Positions 1-5,599 of a stretch of 5,642 bases of DNA are shown here, one piece after another. The notes below the pieces were generated by a model. The model was given only the letters and a program-made list of their open reading frames with translations. It had not been told where the DNA came from and did not search any database. The position numbers were made by a program, and so were the translations under genes. Each line of letters opens with the position of its first letter. Position 1 is the stretch's first letter. Location: NCBI GenBank assembly GCA_001780385.1, contig MFGW01000021.1:10667-16308 (forward strand), given 5' to 3'. This DNA comes from Candidatus Fischerbacteria bacterium RBG_13_37_8 (GTDB taxonomy: Bacteria > Acidobacteriota > HRBIN11 > MFGW01).

Positions 1-1341
1 GGGTGTAGAAATCCCGCAGAAATTGCTTCAACTACAGATCATGAATGGGCACATGGTCTTGATTATTATGATACTAATGGTATGATAACTAATCCTGCGG
101 ATTCATATGCAGATTCACTTGCAGCGCTTCATTTGCATACTTCCTGCATTGGACGTGGTTTTTTCTGGACTATGGACCGAGGATGCGGACAGTGGACATG
201 TCCAGCGACCGGGCAAAATGCCGGGTATAACTGTAGTGGATATGGTGATTGCTGTGTTGCTTGCACTGGAATCCGTGAGATTGATTATGCTCAGCATGCC
301 AGCGGAGTGCCACATACACCTGCTAATCATATTTGTACTCATTGCGGTTTTGGAACAGGTCCATGCGGGAGGGAAATTTTTTGTGAATCTTTGCCTGCGA
401 GTGAAGCAATCTGGGATCTTGCTACCCGCGACTTGCAATCAGCGCCATTTAATTTTGACAGGCAGACCGCCTTCATAATTGCCAAACGTATTTTCCTGAG
501 AGGTAGTGGCATGGTATCAAATTGGTATCAATGCAGTTGTCCGGGCAGCTCGAGTGGATGCGGTGCGACAAATGGTTACATGCAGTTTCTTGCCGGAGAT
601 GACAGCGATGGAAATATCAATAATGGCACGCCGCATATGACTGCTATTTATGCAGCATTTAACCGGCACAGTATTGCATGCTCGACACCAACACAATCCA
701 ATACACCCTGTGGTCCTACTATACCGCCTATTCTCATGGTAGTGCAGGGCGATAATAGCGCACAGCTCTCCTGGACCTCAGTACCCGGCGCAACTCAATA
801 TGCGGTATTTCAAACTATTGGACCAATGGGATGTGATTTTGGCAAGATCATGCTAGCCACCGTCACCGCTACAACATATACAACAAATGCAATGAATGGT
901 GTCATGAACAATTTTGTAGTGAAACCGCAAAGTTCAAATCAAGCCTGTTTTGGTCCTCTCAGCAATTGCGCAAGTATTGGTGATGGCGCGCCGGGAACTG
1001 TGCCCGATTCTGATAATTATCCAGGGACTCCTTTAACTGTTATAAAGACAGGTGCAGATTTATTATTAACCTGGAGCACTCCGGGGGGAACTTGCATTAC
1101 GCAGGATTATGGCGTCTATCGTGGCACTTTGCCCTGGTTAGATTATGACCATGCCTCATCGATATGTTCCACTGGTGGCACTACTTCTGCTACTGTACCT
1201 GCTGATACAGGTAACTACTATTATCTCGTTGTTGCTCAGTACAACAACAAGGAAGGTTCCTACGGTCTCGATTCACTGAATGTACAAAGACCTCCCGCAA
1301 CGACACCATGCAAAACACAGGAAATTAGTACCTGCAATTAA
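1..1341 (+). CDS. Secreted zinc metallopeptidase-like protein with Fn3-like domain and C-terminal module (5' partial)
   Basis: The reading frame is open from base 1, so the start and any signal peptide lie outside; 446 residues are visible. Window residues 14-18 read HEWAH, followed by GLDYYD, a gluzincin-like zinc-binding helix (HEXXH supplies two His ligands and the catalytic Glu). In thermolysin-type and M36 enzymes the third ligand is Glu in an ExxxD motif; here the matching helix, residues 34-38, reads DSYAD, so Asp replaces Glu. Next come a Cys-rich part, a SEAIWDL helix (134-140), an acidic loop DDSDGN (200-205) before NNGTPHM, an Fn3-like beta domain (about 239-317), and a C-terminal module (about 341-446) with GVYRG, YYYLVV, EGSYG and a late QRP. 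About 24 cysteines suggest disulfides outside the cytoplasm. The fold class is well supported; activity is uncertain because of the Asp, and the substrate is unknown. It stands alone and converges on the aldehyde dehydrogenase gene. Confidence 0.8.
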   Translation, partial: GCRNPAEIASTTDHEWAHGLDYYDTNGMITNPADSYADSLAALHLHTSCIGRGFFWTMDRGCGQWTCPATGQNAGYNCSGYGDCCVACTGIREIDYAQHASGVPHTPANHICTHCGFGTGPCGREIFCESLPASEAIWDLATRDLQSAPFNFDRQTAFIIAKRIFLRGSGMVSNWYQCSCPGSSSGCGATNGYMQFLAGDDSDGNINNGTPHMTAIYAAFNRHSIACSTPTQSNTPCGPTIPPILMVVQGDNSAQLSWTSVPGATQYAVFQTIGPMGCDFGKIMLATVTATTYTTNAMNGVMNNFVVKPQSSNQACFGPLSNCASIGDGAPGTVPDSDNYPGTPLTVIKTGADLLLTWSTPGGTCITQDYGVYRGTLPWLDYDHASSICSTGGTTSATVPADTGNYYYLVVAQYNNKEGSYGLDSLNVQRPPATTPCKTQEISTCN

Positions 1342-1360
1342 GAGACACCATTCAAGAATT

Positions 1361-1419
1361 GTGGAGGCAGTGCATTTGCTGCTCTGTCCACAGAGCACTG
1401 TTCACTGTCCACTTTTTTT
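1361..1419 (+). terminator. Probable intrinsic terminator of the metallopeptidase-like gene
   Basis: Twenty bases after the stop codon, bases 1361-1372 pair with 1403-1412 (GTG, GGCAGTG type arm against CACTGTCCAC, with two single-base bulges and one G-U pair). An inner 7-bp hairpin, TGCTCTG (1380-1386) with CAGAGCA (1391-1397), sits inside. A run of seven T follows immediately (1413-1419). This is a long stem plus U-tract for the plus strand only; the minus strand has no matching U-tract here. The T-run overlaps the stop codon of the convergent aldehyde dehydrogenase gene. Part of the stem is built from heptamer repeats, so the pairing may be incidental. Confidence 0.45.
1384..1411. repeat. 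Degenerate heptamer tandem repeat, about four units (array A)
   Basis: Four 7-base units in register: CTGTCCA (1384), CAGAGCA (1391, divergent), CTGTTCA (1398) and CTGTCCA (1405). The first and last units are identical and 21 bases apart. On the minus strand the clear units fit TGNNCAG, the same consensus as the array at 2863-2890 but in the opposite orientation. It lies just past the 3' end of the aldehyde dehydrogenase gene. Confidence 0.6.
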
Positions 1420-2839
1420 ATATATTTGGCAAATAGAAGCTGATCACTTTTGGTTCTGTCATTTCAAGCAATGAGAACTTCAGTCCTTCCCTGCCAAGTC
1501 CAGAATATTTAACTCCACCGAACGGCATTGAATCAAGCCGGTAATCGGTCGAATCATTTATCATGACGCCTCCGCAATCAAGCTCATAAGCTGCTTTGAA
1601 TGCAACATCGACATCCTTGGTAAAAATTGCAGCATGTAAGCCGAATTTGACGCTGTTTGATTTTTCGATTGCCTCTTCAAGCGTTGCGATTGGGTAGAGA
1701 TTGACCGTTGGACCAAATACTTCCTCGCGATGAATAGTTGCTTTCACGGGCACTTTTTCCAGAACAGTGGGCTCAAAAAGTGATCCTTTGCGTTTTCCAC
1801 CATAGAGTACCTTGGCACCAAGATTCACCGCTTCCCTTACCCATTTGTCAACGCGTTTTGCTTCTTCCTCATTTATCATCGGACCCATGTCAGTTTCTTC
1901 CTTCATCTTATCGCCGATTTTATACTTCGATGTCCGTTTTACGAATGCTTTTTTAAATGCTTCATAGATTTCCTTGTGAATGTAAATTCTCTGAACACCA
2001 ATACAATTCTGACCGGCTGCCCAGAATGCACCTGAAACACATGAATCAACGGTTGACGGTATATCAACATCTTTCCATACGATGACCGGTGAATTTGAAC
2101 CAAGCTCCATCCCTATTTTTTTGATGCCGGCAACTTCAGCGATTTGTTTTCCTGCTTCTACACCACCGGTGAATGAAATCATGCGTATACGTTCATCTTG
2201 CGCCAGCGCGTCACCTATTTCACTACCGTAGCCGGTAATGACCTGCAATCCTAGTGGCGGCAATCCTGCTTCCAGTAATGCCTCGGCAAGTTTTAATGCG
2301 GAAAGTGGCGTTACCGTGGCAGGCTTAAGAATAACTGAATTGCCGGCAGCAATCGCAGGGCCAAGTTTATGTGCCACGAGATTCAGCGGATCATTAAATG
2401 GAGTGATAGCAAGGACTACACCAATGGGAAAACGATAGTAATACCCGCGCCGCTTCTCACCACCAGGGAATGAATCAAAAGGAATTGTTTCACCAAAAAG
2501 TCGCTTGGATTCTTCAGCAGCTACGGTAAGGGTATTGGTGCAACGGTTTGCTTCTTTACGTGCTTCGCGAATTGTTTTAGAACCCTCGCGTGCTATTATT
2601 TCGGCATAACTCGCAAGATCTGCCTTGATGATAGCGGCTGCCTTGAATAGTATTTGCGCGCGATCATACACGGTGAGCCGTTTCATGATCTGGAAACCCT
2701 TTACGGCTGCACTGATTGCTACTTCCACATCCTGTGCAGTGCCACGTGGTACTGTATCAATTAATGAATTATCATAGGGATCACGGACATCAATTTTGTT
2801 CTTCCTGTCCACCCATTTTCCATCTAATAAAAATTTCAT
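1418..2839 (-). CDS. GapN-like NAD(P)-dependent aldehyde dehydrogenase
   Basis: This is a full-length (473 aa) cytoplasmic aldehyde dehydrogenase, oxidising an aldehyde to a carboxylate with NAD(P)+. The superfamily landmarks are all present: TPFND with Asn149 (oxyanion hole), Lys172 in LKPA (cofactor binding), the FTGG turn at 223-226, Glu245 in MELGSNSP (general base), nucleophile Cys279 in GQNC, Glu373 in EEVFGP and the late PFGGVKYSGLGREG motif (439-452). The SNSP and GQNCIGVQR wording resembles the non-phosphorylating glyceraldehyde-3-phosphate dehydrogenase and lactaldehyde dehydrogenase branches, but residues seen here do not fix the substrate, so no symbol is given. The ATG start is supported by AGGAGGT at 2845-2851, five bases upstream, and by the usual N-terminus (FLLDGKWVD). 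It lies 114 bases downstream of hom on the same strand and may be co-transcribed with it. A dyad and heptamer array lie in its leader. Confidence 0.95.
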   Translation of the reverse strand: MKFLLDGKWVDRKNKIDVRDPYDNSLIDTVPRGTAQDVEVAISAAVKGFQIMKRLTVYDRAQILFKAAAIIKADLASYAEIIAREGSKTIREARKEANRCTNTLTVAAEESKRLFGETIPFDSFPGGEKRRGYYYRFPIGVVLAITPFNDPLNLVAHKLGPAIAAGNSVILKPATVTPLSALKLAEALLEAGLPPLGLQVITGYGSEIGDALAQDERIRMISFTGGVEAGKQIAEVAGIKKIGMELGSNSPVIVWKDVDIPSTVDSCVSGAFWAAGQNCIGVQRIYIHKEIYEAFKKAFVKRTSKYKIGDKMKEETDMGPMINEEEAKRVDKWVREAVNLGAKVLYGGKRKGSLFEPTVLEKVPVKATIHREEVFGPTVNLYPIATLEEAIEKSNSVKFGLHAAIFTKDVDVAFKAAYELDCGGVMINDSTDYRLDSMPFGGVKYSGLGREGLKFSLLEMTEPKVISFYLPNI

Positions 2840-2862
2840 GATTTACCTCCTGCATGAATAAG

Positions 2863-2890
2863 GGATCAGTGACCAGTGGTCAGTGATCAG
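2863..2890. repeat. Heptamer tandem repeat, four units (array B)
   Basis: Four consecutive 7-base units fit TGNNCAG on the plus strand, the first beginning GG instead of TG (2863, 2870, 2877, 2884). The array ends 12 bases before the ribosome binding site of the aldehyde dehydrogenase gene and shares its consensus with the array at 1384-1411. Confidence 0.7.
2864..2888. promoter_or_regulatory. 25-base dyad in the leader of the aldehyde dehydrogenase gene (candidate operator or RNA hairpin)
   Basis: Centred on base 2876, 11 of 12 position pairs are complementary: GATCA (2864-2868) with TGATC (2884-2888), and TGACCA (2870-2875) with TGGTCA (2877-2882). The only mismatch is G2869 against G2883. 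As RNA it would fold as two 5-bp helices around one mismatch with a three-base loop. It sits between a possible -10 box (2908-2913) and the ribosome binding site, where a repressor or leader structure could act. The symmetry may be a by-product of the heptamer repeat; function is inference. Confidence 0.35.
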
Positions 2891-2907
2891 TTGCGCTAAC
2901 GCGCTTG

Positions 2908-2913
2908 ATTATA
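2908..2913 (-). promoter_or_regulatory. Possible -10 box for the aldehyde dehydrogenase gene
   Basis: The minus strand reads TATAAT exactly, about 70 bases upstream of the start codon and inside the gap after hom. No recognisable -35 box lies 16-18 bases further upstream, so this is a weak promoter candidate. It overlaps a small palindrome with GATTA/TAATC arms at 2907-2919. Confidence 0.22.
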
Positions 2914-2920
2914 TTAATCG

Positions 2921-2942
2921 GGGCAGAAACATTTTTCTGTCC
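2921..2942 (-). other. Stem-loop downstream of hom
   Basis: On the plus strand GGGCAGAAA (2921-2929) pairs with TTTCTGTCC (2934-2942): nine pairs including one G-U, with a four-base loop. It begins 11 bases beyond the hom stop on the minus strand. No U-tract follows in either direction, so it is not a standard intrinsic terminator. It could be a weak terminator, a processing site or a 3'-end protector between hom and the aldehyde dehydrogenase gene. Confidence 0.4.
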
Positions 2943-2953
2943 TTGGATACTTA

Positions 2954-3964
2954 TTATTTTTTGCAGGCATTGAGATGCAGCAGATCATTCAACATGCTGT
3001 AACCGGTTTCTCTGCGTCCTGCGCCCGGTCCTACAATAGTGACTTCCTTCACTGTATCTGTTGCTATAGTTAATGCATTGGTTGCACCCATGACACCTGC
3101 CAGCGGATGTGTCAACTCAACCTGCTGTGGTGATACTGATGCTTTCACCTTCTTGCCTTCCTTCCAGATATGTCCAATGAGCTTAAAACGTTTGCCGTTT
3201 GCCTTGGCTTTTTTTATATCATCTGCTGTTATCTTGGTGATACCTTCGCAGGGATTATCGAATGGCTTCAATTCTGCTCCAAATACCGAGTTGGCAAGAA
3301 TAGTCACTTTTGCCAGTGCATCCCATCCGAGCACATCCGCATCCGGCACAGCTTCCGCATAACCGAGTTCCTGCGCTTTCTTGAGTGCTTCTTCGTATGA
3401 AAGTCCTTCTTCCATTCGCGTGAGTATGTAGTTCGTTGTTCCATTCAAAATACCTTTTATTTCCTTGATCTCACTGCCGGCAAGTGTTTCCCTTATTAAA
3501 TTGATTAGCGGACTGCCGCTCATTACAGTGCCTTCATACAAAAATTTTGCCTTGTTTTTCCTTGCGATATTGCTGAGTGTCTTGTAATTAAGCGCCAGTG
3601 GTCCCTTATTCGTGGTGATGACATGCATCCCTTTCTTCAATGCTTCTTTAATATGTGATGTCGCAGGTTCACCGGTTTTTATGTCGGTATAGGTTGCCTC
3701 AAGCATCACATCCGCCTTCGCTTTTTTGATCATTTCCAGCGCTTTTTCGGGCCCGCCAGTTAGTTTCTTGTCGCTTTTAACAGTTTTGAGCGCTTTCGCA
3801 AGATCAATTCCTTTCGCATCATAAATACTGCCTTTGAGCATATCATTGATGCCAACTACCGTGTATTTGAAATTATACTGTTTTGCGAGTGCTTCTTTTT
3901 TTTCGAGCAGTAATTCTGCTAATCCTTGTCCAACTGTTCCAAATCCAATTAAGAGTAATTTCAT
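2954..3964 (-). CDS. hom: Homoserine dehydrogenase, short form without ACT domain
   Basis: It reduces aspartate 4-semialdehyde to homoserine with NAD(P)H in the cytoplasm, the branch point to threonine and methionine. The N-terminal Rossmann fold carries GFGTVG at residues 7-12. Lys120 in TTNKGPLAL is the conserved substrate-pocket lysine. The catalytic domain has GILNGTTNYI (171-180) and then Glu204, Asp210, Asp215 and Lys219, the exact spacing of the family's catalytic cluster (Glu208, Asp214, Asp219, Lys223 in the yeast enzyme). The C-terminal GPGAGRRETGYS (312-323) closes the nucleotide-binding domain. At 336 residues it lacks the regulatory ACT domain of many bacterial enzymes (about 430 residues), as in yeast and archaeal forms, so classic threonine feedback through ACT is not expected. 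It is lysine-rich. The ATG has GAGGAGG at 3972-3978, seven bases upstream, and the gene ends in tandem stops (TAATAA). No thrB, thrC or aspartokinase is in view. Confidence 0.96.
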   Translation of the reverse strand: MKLLLIGFGTVGQGLAELLLEKKEALAKQYNFKYTVVGINDMLKGSIYDAKGIDLAKALKTVKSDKKLTGGPEKALEMIKKAKADVMLEATYTDIKTGEPATSHIKEALKKGMHVITTNKGPLALNYKTLSNIARKNKAKFLYEGTVMSGSPLINLIRETLAGSEIKEIKGILNGTTNYILTRMEEGLSYEEALKKAQELGYAEAVPDADVLGWDALAKVTILANSVFGAELKPFDNPCEGITKITADDIKKAKANGKRFKLIGHIWKEGKKVKASVSPQQVELTHPLAGVMGATNALTIATDTVKEVTIVGPGAGRRETGYSMLNDLLHLNACKK

Positions 3965-3987
3965 TATCTGTCCTCCTCATAATAAAC

Positions 3988-4048
3988 CACAGAGAACACA
4001 GAGAAGTGAATACAAAAAAGTAAGGCATCTCCGCGCAATCCGCAGTCA
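3988..4048. repeat. CACAGAGAA nonamer repeat plus associated CCGC-rich tail in the hom leader
   Basis: Two perfect tandem copies of CACAGAGAA lie at 3988-3996 and 3997-4005. About 20 bases further on, 4027-4048 holds a second degenerate repeat with two related blocks (ATCTCCGCGCA and ATCCGCAGTCA). CCACAGAG-type intergenic repeats recur in many uncultured bacterial genomes, as I recall. Here the element sits only 10 bases from the hom ribosome binding site, so it would be in the 5' untranslated region of hom if transcription starts further upstream. Confidence 0.6.
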
Positions 4049-4111
4049 TTGTTTTCATTTAATTTAGTACATCGGCTACTTAGAATTCGCATAGTAATGG
4101 TTTCTGATAGT

Positions 4112-4139
4112 TCTATAATGCTTTATGGTATATTGTAAA
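4112..4139 (-). promoter_or_regulatory. Possible sigma-70-type promoter for hom
   Basis: On the minus strand TTTACA (4139-4134) and TATAGA (4117-4112) are separated by 16 bases, each one or two bases off the consensus boxes. Transcription would start about 140 bases before the hom start codon and include the CACAGAGAA repeat in the leader. On the opposite strand the same place contains a perfect TATAAT (4114-4119) without a good -35, so this AT-rich spot could fire either way. Confidence 0.28.
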
Positions 4140-4193
4140 AAGAAAATGTATAAATTGCAACAGCAGAATTAAACAAAATCGAATGAAAAGAGG

Positions 4194-4244
4194 AAGGTCA
4201 AGGTTAAAGTTGAGATAGTAATCCTCCTTGTCTTAACCTTAACA
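4194..4244. repeat. Inverted hexamer repeat (AAGGTT family)
   Basis: The left arm holds AAGGTC, AAGGTT and AAAGTT in 6-base register (4194-4211). The right arm holds CTTGTC, TTAACC and TTAACA (4227-4244), the same hexamer on the other strand. The core AAGGTTAA (4200-4207) pairs perfectly with TTAACCTT (4233-4240) across 25 bases. A run of six T follows (4245-4250), which makes it faintly terminator-like on the plus strand, but no plus-strand gene precedes it. Confidence 0.5.
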
Positions 4245-4443
4245 TTTTTTACCTGTATTATAGGGGAAAGTTTTACAAGTGTGCTTGGCAACACTGCAAT
4301 ATTGTGCAAAAATAGTAAAGTGGATATATGAAAAGAAGCGAACCGGTTTCATCAGATGATAACGATAGTAGTTCTGAATAAATAGTGCAAGGAAAAATGA
4401 AAGAACATAATGATGAAGACTGGATAATATAGTAAATAATGAT

Positions 4444-4450
4444 GGAGGTG
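4444..4450 (+). promoter_or_regulatory. Strong ribosome binding site for the ATG at 4456
   Basis: GGAGGTG lies five bases before ATG 4456, the best Shine-Dalgarno match on this side of the window. It marks 4456 as the original start of the propeller gene, although that frame closes at 4510-4512. Confidence 0.65.
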
Positions 4451-4455
4451 TTTCC

Positions 4456-4512
4456 ATGAACAGGCAGTCCTTATTTATTAGTATTGGTATTTTTTGCGGG
4501 TGTGGAAAGTAG
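4456..4512 (+). other. Leader ORF: probable frame-broken signal sequence of the propeller gene
   Basis: From ATG 4456 the frame encodes 18 residues, MNRQSLFISIGIFCGCGK, then TAG. This has the make-up of a signal peptide: Arg3, a hydrophobic core SLFISIGIF, and a Cys-containing end that is roughly lipobox-like (FCGC). The propeller protein continues in the next frame. Removing one T from the T6 run at 4490-4495 joins the two: the sequence would then read SIGIFAGVESRSDEMEK into the propeller. A lost or gained base nearer 4507-4515 would instead keep the lipoprotein-type CGCGK end. It could also be a true leader peptide coupled to the ATG at 4523, because its stop codon overlaps that ribosome binding site. 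I favour a frame break, either real or from assembly. Confidence 0.5.
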
Positions 4513-4515
4513 GAG
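4511..4515 (+). promoter_or_regulatory. Ribosome binding site for the internal ATG at 4523
   Basis: AGGAG lies seven bases before ATG 4523 and overlaps the TAG that ends the leader frame (4510-4512). It supports 4523 as a usable start, possibly by reinitiation after the leader frame. Confidence 0.45.
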
Positions 4516-4522
4516 TGATGAA

Positions 4523-5599
4523 ATGGAAAAGCATCAACCGCCAATCGAAGGAATTGCAAGAGAAGAGCAGCCTATTTTTACTGGTCATATGAATAGTTTC
4601 AGAAGTGAATCAAGCTCAATGGACCAATTAATAGGTGATATTAACAATGATGGAATAGTAGATACGATATTATTACCAAATGCATTTAGCAGCATAGAGT
4701 TACCAAGCGCAAGAAACATCAGTTCTTATTTAGGAGAGCCAGGAGGAAGCATAAAGATAGATCCGGTAACAACGGAACTCGAAAGCCCGATATTCAGAAC
4801 TCAGGGTGTTCTTGGAAATTTCATAGAAGATAGTCCCAATATTGATTTAGCTATTACTGGACTCAAAGCTAATCTATATGCGGCAATTAGATGGAGAAAT
4901 AGTTATGTATATACTTTATCTTCAGAAGGAGCCAATTTTCAGATATTCTCTTATGATGATACAAAAAGGAAATTTTATTTTAAATCTGAGGTAATGCTGG
5001 GAGATGTTGCCAGATCAGGATCTCTGGATATAGATAATGCCAATGCTATAGCGGTTGCAGCAAATACAAGAAGTCTCCTTTTCATTGACATTTCAGACAA
5101 TGATTTGCCTATCATTAAGAGTAGCATTAGTCCGAAGAAGAGAGATTTTACACATGTTCGCATTAATGAAACAAGTGCATTTGCTTTGGATTCAATTAGT
5201 GAATTGCTGGGTACTGCATCAACTTTATTAAGGGTATTCGATATTACGAATGTTGATAACATTTATCAGGGAGATGGATCAGGGCATTTTCAATCATATT
5301 CTACTATAATTCTTGATGGGGAATATTTGGGTTCATTGCCTTCTGACATTGCCGCGGGATATTTTGATGACAATAATACACTGGATATTGCAGTTGCAGA
5401 TTTTGGTCTTGAAAAAATATATGTTTTATTTGGATATGGAGATGGAATATTTGTTATAAAAACTATTTCGGAATTAATTAAGCATCCGGTAAAACTAGAA
5501 GCAACAGATATAGATAGCGACAGCAATGAAGATATAGTGTATATTAGTGAACATAGCGTCGCAAGGCGACGCAATTGGGTTAATGGAATGGTGGAATGA
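4523..5599 (+). CDS. FG-GAP/VCBS-type beta-propeller protein, probably extracytoplasmic with a broken signal sequence
   Basis: Counted from ATG 4523 the product is 358 aa. FG-GAP/VCBS-like calcium loops mark propeller blades: GDINNDGIVD (residues 38-47), a variant GNFIEDSPNID followed by LAITG (98-113), GYFDDNNTLDIAVADFG (279-295) running into LFGYGDG, and DIDSDSNED (329-337) with the D-x-D-x-D-x-N-x-D pattern. The centre (about 114-250) is divergent. Such propellers are usually exported or surface-bound adhesion or binding modules; no enzyme motif is visible. The frame is open back to 4460, and a TTG at 4484 is possible but has no ribosome binding site. ATG 4523 has AGGAG but would give a cytoplasmic protein without a signal peptide, so the ancestral start is probably 4456 in the other frame. 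The last 15 residues (from SVARRRN) come from a hairpin-and-octamer repeat, so the C-terminus may be cut short. The gene appears more AT-rich, with frequent AGA and ATA codons, than its neighbours. Confidence 0.75.
   Translation: MEKHQPPIEGIAREEQPIFTGHMNSFRSESSSMDQLIGDINNDGIVDTILLPNAFSSIELPSARNISSYLGEPGGSIKIDPVTTELESPIFRTQGVLGNFIEDSPNIDLAITGLKANLYAAIRWRNSYVYTLSSEGANFQIFSYDDTKRKFYFKSEVMLGDVARSGSLDIDNANAIAVAANTRSLLFIDISDNDLPIIKSSISPKKRDFTHVRINETSAFALDSISELLGTASTLLRVFDITNVDNIYQGDGSGHFQSYSTIILDGEYLGSLPSDIAAGYFDDNNTLDIAVADFGLEKIYVLFGYGDGIFVIKTISELIKHPVKLEATDIDSDSNEDIVYISEHSVARRRNWVNGMVE

Larger units (their letters stand above)
4057..4443. other. AT-rich intergenic stretch with no convincing gene
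   Basis: This gap lies between the divergent hom and propeller genes. It holds a possible hom promoter (4112-4139), an inverted hexamer repeat (4194-4244) and an 8-base palindrome AACCGGTT (4341-4348). One very short plus-strand frame at 4328-4381 would give an acidic 17-residue peptide (MKRSEPVSSDDNDSSSE) but has only a weak ribosome binding site, and I do not call it a gene. GATAAT (4423-4428) and TATAGT (4428-4433) are possible -10 boxes for the propeller gene without a clear -35. A minus-strand frame covering much of this area looks like a chance reading. No tRNA or known RNA motif was recognised. Confidence 0.6.

Noticed and set aside
107..478. Second plus-strand frame inside the metallopeptidase-like gene
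   Set aside because: It lies wholly inside the HEXXH-containing frame, which carries all the conserved motifs; it is a shadow frame.
1384..2890. Heptamer arrays as terminal inverted repeats of a transposon
   Set aside because: The units are degenerate, there is no transposase or target-site duplication, and the enclosed gene is an ordinary metabolic enzyme. Kept only as a repeat observation.
3988..4048. CRISPR-like repeats
   Set aside because: The copies are directly adjacent with no spacers, the units are only nine bases long, and no cas gene is near.
4194..4250. Inverted hexamer repeat plus T6 as an intrinsic terminator
   Set aside because: The stem is AT-rich with a 25-base loop, and there is no plus-strand gene upstream for it to terminate; the repeat explanation is sufficient.
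4328..4381. 17-residue acidic peptide frame in the intergenic stretch
   Set aside because: Only a weak ribosome binding site, no homology that I recognise and a low-complexity Ser/Asp-rich sequence; not enough to call a gene.
4484..4510. Programmed -1 frameshift on the T-run in the leader frame
   Set aside because: A -1 shift from the ATG 4456 frame does not enter the propeller frame; a +1 change is needed. The run of six T is also short for transcriptional slippage, so an indel or assembly error is simpler.
4239..4559. Minus-strand frame of 106 codons overlapping the propeller gene start
   Set aside because: It overlaps the coding start of a well-supported plus-strand gene, shows no recognisable domain, is rich in Phe, His and Tyr as expected from chance reading of AT-rich DNA, and has no good ribosome binding site.
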